Source of the DNA: a virus
DNA: 42,219 nt
Virus record (IMG/VR): IMGVR_UViG_3300017991_000185
Coordinates: 1-42,219 of that record
Direction: 5' to 3' (one strand)
Made by a program: the position numbers and the translations under genes. The notes beneath the pieces were generated by a model. It was not told the origin of the DNA. It did no database searches and saw only the letters and a program-made list of their open reading frames with translations. Shown piece after piece: positions 20,648 through 28,317 of this stretch; the first letter of the stretch is position 1, and each line of letters begins with the position of its first letter.

Positions 20648-21545
20648 GTGTGAGTCTTATTCTCACGTTACCACTTTGTTCCCCATTGGAGATGTTCATA
20701 TCGGAGCTTTTAACTGCGCAGAGAACCACTTGAGGGCTTTTGTGAACTACATTAAAAAAACCCCCAACAGCTTATGGGTCGGGGGCGGGGATTACTGTAA
20801 TTGCATTACGCCAAAGGATGTCTCCCGTTTCGACGCGCGGGGCCTTGCCGACTGGATACTTGAAGGCGATGCGCAGACAATAAAGGAAACGCTTACCGAT
20901 ATAGCCCGTCAGGAGCGCAAAAGATTTGAGGATGTGGTACTGCCAATCAAGGAAAAATGTCTTGGTTTGATTGAGGGCAACCACGAAGCTGAACTGATGA
21001 AGCGCTCCCACAATGCGCATCATTATATGATGTGCGATGAAATGGGAACCCCGAACCTTACGGACTGCGCTTTTATCCGCCTGAGATTCAGGTTAAAGAA
21101 GAAGGGCACGAAGTCCAGCGGGGCCACCGTGATAATCTTTATCACCCACGGCTGCGGCGGGGGAAGAAGCGAAGGCGCAGAGCCAAACCATCTTGCCAAG
21201 TTAGCCAAATCCTTCGAGGCGGATATTGTCCTTAGAGGACATTCCCACACCTTTGATATAAGGCCCCCGGAAATCAAGGTCTATATTCCGCGCAAAGGAA
21301 CTCTGCCCGATGAATGTATGCACAAGGAAATAAGGAAGGGAAATTGGGGCTGCTGGCTGAAATCCTACGCTGTGGGACCCCCTACTTATGACTCCCAAAA
21401 GACCTACCCCGCCAGACCCTTACAGGCAATGGAAATCAAAATCAAGCCCTTCTGCCATAGAAAAATGAAAGTCTGCGGCCGAGAAGTTACTCGCCAGGAG
21501 TCCTTAATCAAAATGCAGGAATGCCCCTACGAGATGGATGAATAG
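20622..21545 (+). CDS. Metallophosphoesterase
   Basis: 307 residues of the calcineurin-like superfamily. Metal-binding motifs appear in order: GDVHIG (about residue 23), GGDYCN (about 55), GNHE (about 118), THGCGGG (about 172) and GHSH (about 206). As family knowledge, a dinuclear metal centre hydrolyses phosphodiesters or phosphomonoesters; the substrate cannot be read from sequence. It could be a nuclease or nucleotide phosphatase serving DNA metabolism. ATG 20622 has AAAGGATG upstream. Confidence 0.85.
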   Translation: MQIIDREVECESYSHVTTLFPIGDVHIGAFNCAENHLRAFVNYIKKTPNSLWVGGGDYCNCITPKDVSRFDARGLADWILEGDAQTIKETLTDIARQERKRFEDVVLPIKEKCLGLIEGNHEAELMKRSHNAHHYMMCDEMGTPNLTDCAFIRLRFRLKKKGTKSSGATVIIFITHGCGGGRSEGAEPNHLAKLAKSFEADIVLRGHSHTFDIRPPEIKVYIPRKGTLPDECMHKEIRKGNWGCWLKSYAVGPPTYDSQKTYPARPLQAMEIKIKPFCHRKMKVCGREVTRQESLIKMQECPYEMDE

Positions 21546-21554
21546 GAGAAAGAA

Positions 21555-21794
21555 ATGAACAGGGATGTGAAAATACGGGCTTATAGCAAGACAATCCCCA
21601 AGCTCTACCGGCAGACTTATGTTAAGGCCTGCACAACAAACAGCTTGCGGAAGGCGGTCAACGCTAAATGCCTTGATTGCACTAACTACCAGCGAATTGA
21701 AATCAGAGAGTGCCCGGTAATTGACTGCCCGCTGTGGTCTCATCGGCCCTACCAGAATGGCCGAGAATCTGATAAGTCCCCCGATTTGGGGTAG
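21555..21794 (+). CDS. Conserved Cys-rich phage protein, 79 aa
   Basis: Contains the pattern AVNAKCLDCTNYQRIEIREC followed by CPLWSHRPYQ, a four-Cys zinc site widely seen in small phage proteins of unknown role. ATG 21555 has GGAGAAAGAA upstream. It is the last clear gene of the rightward operon before the convergence region. Confidence 0.72.
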   Translation: MNRDVKIRAYSKTIPKLYRQTYVKACTTNSLRKAVNAKCLDCTNYQRIEIRECPVIDCPLWSHRPYQNGRESDKSPDLG

Positions 21795-21888
21795 TTTAGA
21801 AATAAACAGGCCTGATTCGTCTCTGGATAGGGTAAATTCCTCAAGCCGTTCCCAGACAGGCTATATTTGGCCCTTAAAACGGCTGCTG

Positions 21889-21923
21889 AAAAGAAAAAAG
21901 CCCCCAACCCGGAGGCTGGAGGC
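21889..21923 (-). terminator. Intrinsic terminator of the leftward late operon
   Basis: Read on the minus strand, 21923-21900 forms a 10-bp stem (two G:U-type pairs) closed by a TCCG loop, followed by TTTTTTCTT (21899-21889). It lies 18 nt downstream of the stop of the last minus gene. In the + direction the stem is followed only by TTTC, so it is stronger for the leftward transcript. Confidence 0.82.
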
Positions 21924-21941
21924 TTTCAGAGAAAGGAGATT

Positions 21942-22166
21942 TTATGAACGGAATAATAGCCAGCTTATCCCGCTTAACACAGCCCCTCCCACGGCTGTAA
22001 AAACGCCCATTATGAGCTTGATGTTTCTTGAATTAGCATTAACTTGACTTTGTAATGACTTTCCATTATTATCTATGAAGAGCTTGGTCTTGATTTCCTT
22101 TACTTCTTTGCGGGTTTCTTGGAGCTCCCTGAGGAGCATATTCTCAAAATCAGGTTGTGAGGACAT
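21942..22166 (-). CDS. Coiled-coil plus membrane-anchor protein (XhlA/holin-like), 74 aa
   Basis: Residues 5-35 form a charged coiled coil (LLRELQETRKEVKEIKTKLF). A single C-terminal membrane helix at about 50-72 follows (IMGVFTAVGGAVLSGISWLLF). This is the XhlA-like layout often found at the end of phage structural operons near lysis genes. It is the last gene of the leftward operon, with a terminator 18 nt beyond. A second lysis-related membrane protein, or a tail-associated membrane protein, are both possible. Confidence 0.75.
   Translation of the reverse strand: MSSQPDFENMLLRELQETRKEVKEIKTKLFIDNNGKSLQSQVNANSRNIKLIMGVFTAVGGAVLSGISWLLFRS
21944..22000 (+). other. 18-codon open frame with strong ribosome site at the convergence point
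   Basis: AAAGGAG at 21931-21937 lies 6 nt before ATG 21944, and the frame (MNGIIASLSRLTQPLPRL) ends at 21998-22000. It is antisense to the end of the membrane-anchor gene. It may be a remnant of a rightward gene truncated where the two operons were joined, or a chance ribosome site. Confidence 0.3.
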
Positions 22167-22173
22167 TTTTTTC

Positions 22174-22202
22174 TTGACCTTGGTTGGGGAAAAGGGTAAA
22201 AT
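22174..22202 (+). promoter_or_regulatory. Rightward promoter inside the late region
   Basis: TTGACC (22174-22179), 17-bp spacer, TAAAAT (22197-22202). The predicted start is at about 22209-22210, coinciding with ATG 22210, so the transcript would be leaderless. It opposes the surrounding leftward genes. Confidence 0.65.
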
Positions 22203-22209
22203 TTAGGTT

Positions 22210-22482
22210 ATGGAGACTATTGAAAAAGAACGGCAATTTCTGGGGCGATTGGCGGTAGAAGCTGGCACGAAACGGTCAAACGAAAGTATCGCCCGGACCA
22301 TACAAGAACAAGAGGAGCGGGATGTTTGGCGCTATGTGAAGAGGCGCTACTGGTTCACTGGGTTGATGTTGTTTATTGGTGGCTTTTGTTTGGCGACAAT
22401 TTTCTTCGCTCCTGGTACCGCTGCATTTCTTCTTGGCGTGCTTTTCCTTTTATTTTTGCTCGTGCCGTGGTCTTTGCTCTAA
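22210..22482 (+). CDS. Independently expressed membrane protein (candidate moron), 90 aa
   Basis: The first 50 residues are charged and helical (METIEKERQFLGRLAVEAG; IQEQEERDVWRYVKRR). Two hydrophobic segments fill residues 51-90 (LMLFIGGFCLATIFF; AFLLGVLFLLFLLVP). It has its own promoter, is read against the late operon, and its last 110 nt overlap the end of the ejection-protein gene antisense. The layout fits a lysogeny-expressed membrane protein such as a superinfection exclusion factor; that function is inference. The antisense overlap lowers certainty. Confidence 0.52.
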   Translation: METIEKERQFLGRLAVEAGTKRSNESIARTIQEQEERDVWRYVKRRYWFTGLMLFIGGFCLATIFFAPGTAAFLLGVLFLLFLLVPWSLL

Positions 22483-25195
22483 GAATTGCACCTTCCAGAT
22501 ATTTGCGCTTTGCCTGGTCGGGCATTTTTCCCCACGCGGGAGCGTTAAGCGTCCGGGAAAGCTCGCGCGTCAATTGAGACGTTGTTGACTTGATATACTC
22601 TTCGTATCGCTTGTCGTTTAGCGACCATTCGCCGAGTGTCTTGCTCAATCCGCCGATGGGTACTTTGAGTCGCTTAAGTTCTTCCTGGGCCTTTTTCGGA
22701 AGTTTTTTTTGCACCTGGACACCGGCCTCAAGTTGTTCGGCTTTCAATTCCGCCAACAGGGGAAATTCCTTTCTATCGTATTCCGCTTCGCGGCGCAATT
22801 GCTCCAAGCCGGGGAATTCGCGCTTTAACATCACTTGTTCATCGGGGCCTAAATCGTCCCACTCTTCGCCGAATGTTTCCAAAGCAAGCCCGTCCTGCTC
22901 GTGGGACAACACGCCCCATTTGCTTTGCTCCCAAGTCTGTACGCCCGCGCCGAAGAAGGCCAATGCAGAAGCGGCCACCTTCATTCCCGCGCCGTCCAAG
23001 CCTTGATATCGAATAGCATCCACTACATCCTGCATAAACATTGGAGCGGTGCGTTCCCAGATTTGTTTTGGGATGTTTACTTCTTCCAGCTCCATCGTCT
23101 CGCCGATGGGCGTTTCCCCGGCCTTAATGTCCCAGAGCAAACCGGCCGCCGGGGACATTTTCATCCGCAGGAACCGGGTTAAAATGTCGCCCCATCCGAC
23201 TGGGTATATTTTCCCGGTACTGGTGGACTTTGCTTGTCCAGTGGCTAATTGTGCTACCAGGCGCGCTATTTGTTGGTAGCCAGCCCAGAAATCCAGTCGG
23301 GTATTGCCAACTTTTACCTTGCCGAAATCCGAACTTCTTGGGTCCGTCTCAACTTCCGCGCCGCCCATTTTCGCAAGGGCCAGCCCGGTAGCGCCTGCGC
23401 CCACAAACTTCACAAGGTCGCGGGCAATTACTCTCCTTGCGGGCGCGTTGCCAAGACTTGCAAAAGCGTCATAAATCACTTGCGGCCGGGATATCTGGTA
23501 TCGCGGGGAAAACATAAGAGCGTTCATTTCCGTTGCAAGCGACTGGAACTTCCATAGCGAGCCCCTTCCGGTGGCGTGATTCAAGAATTGGGCCAGCTTT
23601 GTATAGGCCTGGGGGTTTTTGTCAAAAGTTATCCCCGATAATTGCCAGCTGCGAGCAACGTCATCAAAGACGTTTATACGCAACTGGTTGGACATCGTAG
23701 TAAAAGTGCGCTCGGACCATTTTACTCCGGGTATCCATTCCGCAAGAGAGGAATAAAACTGCTCTTCCCTCGTTGGGAGCGTGCTCGTAGGCGCGCCAGT
23801 TAGCCCCCATTCCGTTATTTCTAATCCGGCCTTTCGCCTCAGCCCGGCGTAGCGACTGTTCTCCGCCATATCTTCAAGGTAGCGGGCGTAGTTTTTGCCC
23901 TTTTCGCCGAACCTCGCAGCCTTCAGCATTCGGCCAAAGGATTTTATCCATTGCTTGGGATGGCCCGGAGCGAGAATAATCCCCTGTCTTAGAGGAAAAG
24001 ATAAATCCATCGACGCCAATGTCGCGCGCGGCAAATTAAGTGCATTAAACAGCCCCTCCCACGCCTTTGCGCTTAAGGGCCGTTTACCCAGAAGTGCCTT
24101 GGCAATGCCGGAACCGAAATGCTTCTGCAAAAGGTCGATTTCGCCGCGGGTGGGTAGTTCTCCACTGAATACCTTCATCAGCGCATCAATGGTGTTGCGA
24201 TACCGGAAATGCGGCATATTGCTGTTGCGCACAGAAGCCATTAAATAATACTGGTCAACCGCGTTTATGGCGGGGGCCTCAAAATCCGGAACAGCATATT
24301 CGCCTTTTAACGCACCCCGGCTTCGCAAAGCTCCCTCTTTGGGAGAGCCGGTATATCTAAGCTTCTCGGCTATTGCAACCCTGCGGGCCTTTTCTTTGGA
24401 TATTAACTTTTCTCTTTGAGGGCGTAGCCGTTTTGCTTTTTTTACCGAGGCGACGAGTTTATTAAGAGCGCCTTTCGTCCTTTTCGGTAATTGCGCGGCC
24501 GTATCCTGAAGGCTAGTATTCATAAGAATAGAGCGCGCATTGGCCGGGTGCATTCCCTGAATCTCTATTGGCCTGAATCCGCGCTTTCGTAAGGCTATTT
24601 TTTCCGGGCGCGTGAGGCGCTGTATTTTCTCAATAACGGATTTGCCCTTATGGTAGGGCCTTGCAAGAGCGGCTCGCTTGGCCGCGCCAGCGCCTAACAT
24701 TATTGTTTCGGCGGCGACATCTACAACCGGCGCGTACCATTGAGCTGCTTTCTTGCGCGTCAACGGTTCATACCAGCTGCGAGCCATTGCCTCGCCGAGG
24801 GTGGGGGATTCCTCCGCCATTCCGGGCCACGGAACGAGCGCCTTCGCCCCGCGCACCCGTTCGGAAACGCCCTCTTTACTCACTTGCGCCAGAATCACAT
24901 CCAGTGCGGTTTCGAACGAAGGCTCTTTAAGGAATTCAGAGCCCCGCTTCATTTGCGTCTCAAGGGCCGACAGGCCTGTTATAGCTTTATTCGCCCGCGT
25001 GATGGGAATTGCCGCTATGTCAATCGCCTTTTTGGTAGGCCGAAGCCCTTCCATATAACCCCATCCGCCAGTTGGCCCTTTGCCTGTGGGGGGTTCGGAA
25101 GGGTCGTGAACCTGTTGTTTGGGGACATAGGCTTGAAAGTCCACTTTCTTCGCAGGCTGAAAATCTATCTTTTTGGCTGGTTTGAAATCAATCAC
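22373..25195 (-). CDS. Large internal virion / DNA-ejection-type protein, 940 aa
   Basis: The largest gene. The N terminus has three tandem copies of an I/VDFxPAKK-like motif (residues 2-22), a short-repeat style common at the start of large podovirus ejection proteins. The rest is mostly helical and Ala/Lys-rich, with long amphipathic stretches and a C-terminal charged tail. No tape-measure-type transmembrane cluster and no glycosidase motif is evident. It ends the structural block after two likely ejection proteins, as in short-tailed phages. The start is GTG 25195, overlapping the previous stop. Function is inferred from size, composition and position. Confidence 0.68.
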   Translation of the reverse strand: MIDFKPAKKIDFQPAKKVDFQAYVPKQQVHDPSEPPTGKGPTGGWGYMEGLRPTKKAIDIAAIPITRANKAITGLSALETQMKRGSEFLKEPSFETALDVILAQVSKEGVSERVRGAKALVPWPGMAEESPTLGEAMARSWYEPLTRKKAAQWYAPVVDVAAETIMLGAGAAKRAALARPYHKGKSVIEKIQRLTRPEKIALRKRGFRPIEIQGMHPANARSILMNTSLQDTAAQLPKRTKGALNKLVASVKKAKRLRPQREKLISKEKARRVAIAEKLRYTGSPKEGALRSRGALKGEYAVPDFEAPAINAVDQYYLMASVRNSNMPHFRYRNTIDALMKVFSGELPTRGEIDLLQKHFGSGIAKALLGKRPLSAKAWEGLFNALNLPRATLASMDLSFPLRQGIILAPGHPKQWIKSFGRMLKAARFGEKGKNYARYLEDMAENSRYAGLRRKAGLEITEWGLTGAPTSTLPTREEQFYSSLAEWIPGVKWSERTFTTMSNQLRINVFDDVARSWQLSGITFDKNPQAYTKLAQFLNHATGRGSLWKFQSLATEMNALMFSPRYQISRPQVIYDAFASLGNAPARRVIARDLVKFVGAGATGLALAKMGGAEVETDPRSSDFGKVKVGNTRLDFWAGYQQIARLVAQLATGQAKSTSTGKIYPVGWGDILTRFLRMKMSPAAGLLWDIKAGETPIGETMELEEVNIPKQIWERTAPMFMQDVVDAIRYQGLDGAGMKVAASALAFFGAGVQTWEQSKWGVLSHEQDGLALETFGEEWDDLGPDEQVMLKREFPGLEQLRREAEYDRKEFPLLAELKAEQLEAGVQVQKKLPKKAQEELKRLKVPIGGLSKTLGEWSLNDKRYEEYIKSTTSQLTRELSRTLNAPAWGKMPDQAKRKYLEGAILRAKTTARAKIKGKARQEEMQRYQERRKLSPNKSHQ

Positions 25196-25926
25196 CGAAG
25201 CTTATAGCCTTGTTTTAATGCCTCTTCCAAGTCTTGGGCGCTCACATCGCCCGGCGTGCCGTCGGGCGCAATAACCTCAATGCGTTCCCTGTTGAGTATC
25301 CTGCCGATGATTTCGCGCTTTCTCAGTTGCGGCAAAGGTGATTTCAGAACAGCACCGATACTTGTGCTGCGTTTGTCGCTTGCCTTTTCTGCTTGGGTTT
25401 TTGGGGGTTTGGGTTCCTTCTTGGGTTTGGGTTTCTTTTTGGGTTCTGTGGGCTTTAGCAGGGATGAAATCTCTGCGATTTTTTGCTTTGCCTGATTTGC
25501 AAGGTCTAACGTTCCCTGCTCCAGGCTTGTCCTGTAAATATTAAGCCAATAATTGAGGTCATCTTCGAGGGACTTGGGGTCGATTCCCACAGATACACCG
25601 CCCTCGCCAACCCGATATGACACATCAGGCTTGCCGAAGGATGGTTTGCGGGAAGAAGGTTTTCCTGAATCCTTTTCATCTCCGCCAAGCACGCCGAGGT
25701 TCTTCAGGAATTCCCTGCGGGTCTTGAGCTCTTCCTGCAATCTCTTTTCCTTATCCCGCATCAGCTCCATCTCCAGCATTGTCTTGTCGTGTTGGAGTTG
25801 TTCTTGCTGGCGTCTTTGTTTCAAGAGCAGTGCGGTTTTGTAGGCGTTGGCCAGTTTGCTCGACATTTGAGAAACCTGGCCGGAACGGGTCCTTGAGTAA
25901 GGTGGGGTTACGTTATAGATAGGCAT
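25192..25926 (-). CDS. Putative ejection/internal virion protein, 244 aa
   Basis: ATG 25926 is chosen for GGAG 7 nt upstream; a longer frame starts at 25938. The first half is a long charged coiled coil (SSKLANAYKTALLLKQRRQ ...), followed by a Lys/Pro-rich linker (PTEPKKKPKPKKEPKPP) and a compact C-terminal domain (VIAPDGTPGDVSAQDLEEAL). The composition and position between two other long helical proteins fit an internal core protein delivered with DNA. Not matched to a named family. Confidence 0.65.
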   Translation of the reverse strand: MPIYNVTPPYSRTRSGQVSQMSSKLANAYKTALLLKQRRQQEQLQHDKTMLEMELMRDKEKRLQEELKTRREFLKNLGVLGGDEKDSGKPSSRKPSFGKPDVSYRVGEGGVSVGIDPKSLEDDLNYWLNIYRTSLEQGTLDLANQAKQKIAEISSLLKPTEPKKKPKPKKEPKPPKTQAEKASDKRSTSIGAVLKSPLPQLRKREIIGRILNRERIEVIAPDGTPGDVSAQDLEEALKQGYKLR

Positions 25927-25938
25927 AGTGTTCTCCAA

Positions 25939-26949
25939 TTACCACGCGGGAGTTGCCAGCCAATTGCCAGCTTGGGAAGCAGCGCTTTCGAGCCAGCCTG
26001 AATAATCCCCGCCACCGCCGAGCGCGCTACTAAGTATCAGAGAGGAGCCGATATCTCCCACAACGCTAGGCCAGGACGAAGGTGTTGGGCTCTGGTACAA
26101 ATACGAAGGCTGATATGTAGTAAGTCCTGTAGCCACCTGAACGGGAAGATTAAGGTCTTCAAGCTGTCTCTGCCATTCCTGTCTCTCGGCTTCGAGTTGT
26201 GCCTGCTCCATTGTTCTCGGAAGGGAACCATAGCCAAATGCCGCCTGCATTCTCTGTAATGGCATAGACTCCTCAAAGGCCATTAGCTTCATTGCCTGCG
26301 GTATGGCCTCAGCGCGTTCTCTTTCGTACATAGCGCCTAATTGCTGAGCCAAACTACCAAGAGCCTGCTCTTCCAATTCCCCTTCTGTCTCTATTCTTCC
26401 TCCGCCGAAGTATTTGTCTCTGGCGGAAGTTTGTGCGCCCAGGCGGTCCTTGGATTCCTCCAGCTCTCTTAAGACATTCTGCCGGAGAGATTGATAATAC
26501 TGAGACTCAAACGGGTCATATTCGCCCGAAAGGACATCTTCCAATCTTCCTTTGGCCGCGCCGAACAAATTACTTTGCGTGGGCAATTCGCTGCCTAAAT
26601 ATCTATCCAGTGCGCCGAGCCCGAACTCTTCAAATTCGCTAAGGGGCGCAACAAATTCGCCGGGATATGCCTGCCCGGCGCGCGCAATTCGCGTCAGGGC
26701 TTTATCGGTGGCCGGGGGCAGGATTTGCTTCAGGGCTTCACGCTGCTCCGGGGTCATTTGCGGGCCGGATACACCGCCACCACCATCGTTTCCCATTGAC
26801 GCGGCCGCAATGCCACCCCCGGCGACAATCGCCGCTGATACAGGGTCGCCCGCCGAGAAAGGGAGTATCTGGGATAATCGCGGCAATCTATCGGGCGCCC
26901 AGAATTCAGTCCATCGGTCAGGATTTCTCAGAAACCATCTGTCTATCAT
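25939..26949 (-). CDS. Putative DNA-ejection/internal protein, 336 aa
   Basis: A Gly/Ala-rich segment near residues 35-60 (AAIVAGGGIAAASMGNDGGG) precedes a long helical part rich in Gln/Glu (YERERAEAIPQAMKLMAFEE). The C-terminal region is again small-residue rich (SSLILSSALGGGGDYSGW). This hydrophobic-helical organisation resembles P22-type ejection proteins. It overlaps the GNAT-like gene by 32 nt; ATG 26949 has AAGGTGG upstream. Confidence 0.65.
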   Translation of the reverse strand: MIDRWFLRNPDRWTEFWAPDRLPRLSQILPFSAGDPVSAAIVAGGGIAAASMGNDGGGGVSGPQMTPEQREALKQILPPATDKALTRIARAGQAYPGEFVAPLSEFEEFGLGALDRYLGSELPTQSNLFGAAKGRLEDVLSGEYDPFESQYYQSLRQNVLRELEESKDRLGAQTSARDKYFGGGRIETEGELEEQALGSLAQQLGAMYERERAEAIPQAMKLMAFEESMPLQRMQAAFGYGSLPRTMEQAQLEAERQEWQRQLEDLNLPVQVATGLTTYQPSYLYQSPTPSSWPSVVGDIGSSLILSSALGGGGDYSGWLESAASQAGNWLATPAW

Positions 26950-27358
26950 TTTTTACCACCTTCGAGAGCAGGATTCGTTCCTGCTCAAATCCATACTTGC
27001 GAGTAAAGCCCTTTGGTTTTCGCCGGGTTGCAAAATACAACTTTTCCACTTTGTTCTTTCCGGCCCATTTGCTAACAGCATCCACCAATTCCTGGCAGAC
27101 TGTGGGGTATTCCGGGTCAACGTAAACGCCCTGAATCAAAACAAAAGCCGGGAACATCGGGTTTGTTTGTAACTCGGCCGTTAAGACGCCAACCGGTTCA
27201 TCCTCTTCAATGGCAAGCCAGGCCCCGAAGGTTTCCGTGCCCAGATTCATAGTAAGCCATAAATCCATCTGCTCCGGCGTCTGGTCCAGGTCTTTAATTT
27301 TTTGAGTGAGGTTTTTGATGTCCTCTTTCGCTTCGGGCGCGTTGGCATCGACTATCAT
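26918..27358 (-). CDS. GNAT-like acetyltransferase
   Basis: 146 residues. The central part (FGAWLAIEEDEPVGVLTAEL ... FVLIQGVYVDPEYPTVCQEL ... FATRRKPKGFTRKYGFEQ) follows the GNAT strand-strand-helix order, with an acceptor strand VYVDPEY and a late KYGF-type segment. The usual R/Q-x-x-G-x-G/A acetyl-CoA loop is weak or altered, so activity is unsure. GNAT-like genes occur in many phage structural blocks. ATG 27358 has AGGAGAAGGAG upstream. Confidence 0.72.
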   Translation of the reverse strand: MIVDANAPEAKEDIKNLTQKIKDLDQTPEQMDLWLTMNLGTETFGAWLAIEEDEPVGVLTAELQTNPMFPAFVLIQGVYVDPEYPTVCQELVDAVSKWAGKNKVEKLYFATRRKPKGFTRKYGFEQERILLSKVVKNDRQMVSEKS

Positions 27359-27367
27359 CTCCTTCTC

Positions 27368-27718
27368 CTAAAAGACATACACGGTAAGACTGGTGTTCGT
27401 GACTGAAGAGTCCAGGGAGCATTTCAGGGTGATTTCCGTATCGGTCCACGTTGAAGAATCCGCGTAGATTATCCCCGCCCTGTCTATTGACGTTACAATG
27501 AACCCGGAAGGCGTTCTGCCTAAATGATGAGTAAGTGTAAAATCGGTGTCCGCGCCTACCGTTATAGTAGTTTCAATAGCTTCCGCGCGGCTAAAGGGTA
27601 TCTGGGCTATCTGGCGGAACGTGTTATCAAGGAATCTTACTAACCGTGAAGCCCATTGGCCCGCCTGCCCCTCAACCCCCTGCGGGGATGGAATGAGCTG
27701 GGTGGACTTTAGCCTCAA
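27368..27718 (-). CDS. Tail-associated beta-rich protein, 116 aa
   Basis: Starts at TTG 27718, overlapping the previous stop (TTGA); a longer frame overlaps its neighbour and is not used. After a short N-terminal helix (WASRLVRFLDNTFRQIAQI) it is all beta (TITVGADTDFTLTHHLGRTP ... SSVTNTSLTVYVF), a pattern of small phage tail or fibre proteins. Position among tail genes supports this. Not recognised. Confidence 0.62.
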   Translation of the reverse strand: MRLKSTQLIPSPQGVEGQAGQWASRLVRFLDNTFRQIAQIPFSRAEAIETTITVGADTDFTLTHHLGRTPSGFIVTSIDRAGIIYADSSTWTDTEITLKCSLDSSVTNTSLTVYVF

Positions 27719-28116
27719 TACAGGAACCCGAACAAATACACGGTATTGCCAGCGGAGCCATTGCCGACGGTGACATCTATTTTGATGTCCACTCCGGCGG
27801 CGTAACTCTTCAGGCAAGTGGCGGCATTGGACGACATATCCGGGCCGATTACAGCAACGTCATACTGCGCGTCGATGTTATCAAGCTGCATATCGGCTGC
27901 TGCCACGCCGTTTGCCCCGATGAAGTCGTCCCACGATGCGGTCTGGCCCACCGTGAAGTCGGTAGTACCACAATCGGCGGCCGCAACGATAATGACCTTT
28001 GTCAGAACACATCGCTTTCCTGTGGGGACAGTGTAAAGTGTGGTCTGGCCGGTAGAGCTAAAATCTACCGTGGTAGTGCTCAACAAGGTATCGGCAGATT
28101 CTCTCAAATAGCCCAT
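27715..28116 (-). CDS. Beta-rich structural protein, 133 aa
   Basis: AAGGAG lies before ATG 28116. The sequence is strand-rich (TTLYTVPTGKRCVLTKVIIV ... VDIKIDVTVGNGSAGNTVYL) with short Ala/Asp loops, like fibre or decoration proteins. Its end overlaps the TTG start of the next gene. Role inferred from position only. Confidence 0.65.
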   Translation of the reverse strand: MGYLRESADTLLSTTTVDFSSTGQTTLYTVPTGKRCVLTKVIIVAAADCGTTDFTVGQTASWDDFIGANGVAAADMQLDNIDAQYDVAVIGPDMSSNAATCLKSYAAGVDIKIDVTVGNGSAGNTVYLFGFLY

Positions 28117-28125
28117 ATTTTCTCC

Positions 28126-28317
28126 TTATGATAAATAGACGAGTTCCCCGTCGTGGGTCATTATCTCGCCGTTATGGATAGCAAGATAAGTACCCAGTGT
28201 GTCGAAAAATGTCGAACTGTTATGCGAAGCATCGGCGTTGTGTTCCGTCTGGAGCCAGGTATTCAATTCCGTGCCCCACGTCCCGTCGCTTCCGCCTTGT
28301 GATGGTAAATCAGCCAT
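28126..28317 (-). CDS. Small fibre/tail-spike-like protein, 63 aa
   Basis: Begins ADLPSQGGSDGTWGTELNTW, a motif very common in the short head-binding or trimerisation segment of phage fibre proteins (DLP..GG..GTWG.ELN.WL). ATG 28317 has GGAGG upstream and overlaps the previous stop. Likely an adaptor or short fibre. Confidence 0.7.
   Translation of the reverse strand: MADLPSQGGSDGTWGTELNTWLQTEHNADASHNSSTFFDTLGTYLAIHNGEIMTHDGELVYLS

Noticed and set aside
22589-25207. Plus-strand frames within the 940-aa gene region
   Set aside because: They lack ribosome sites and have compositions expected for antisense of a Lys/Ala-rich helical protein.
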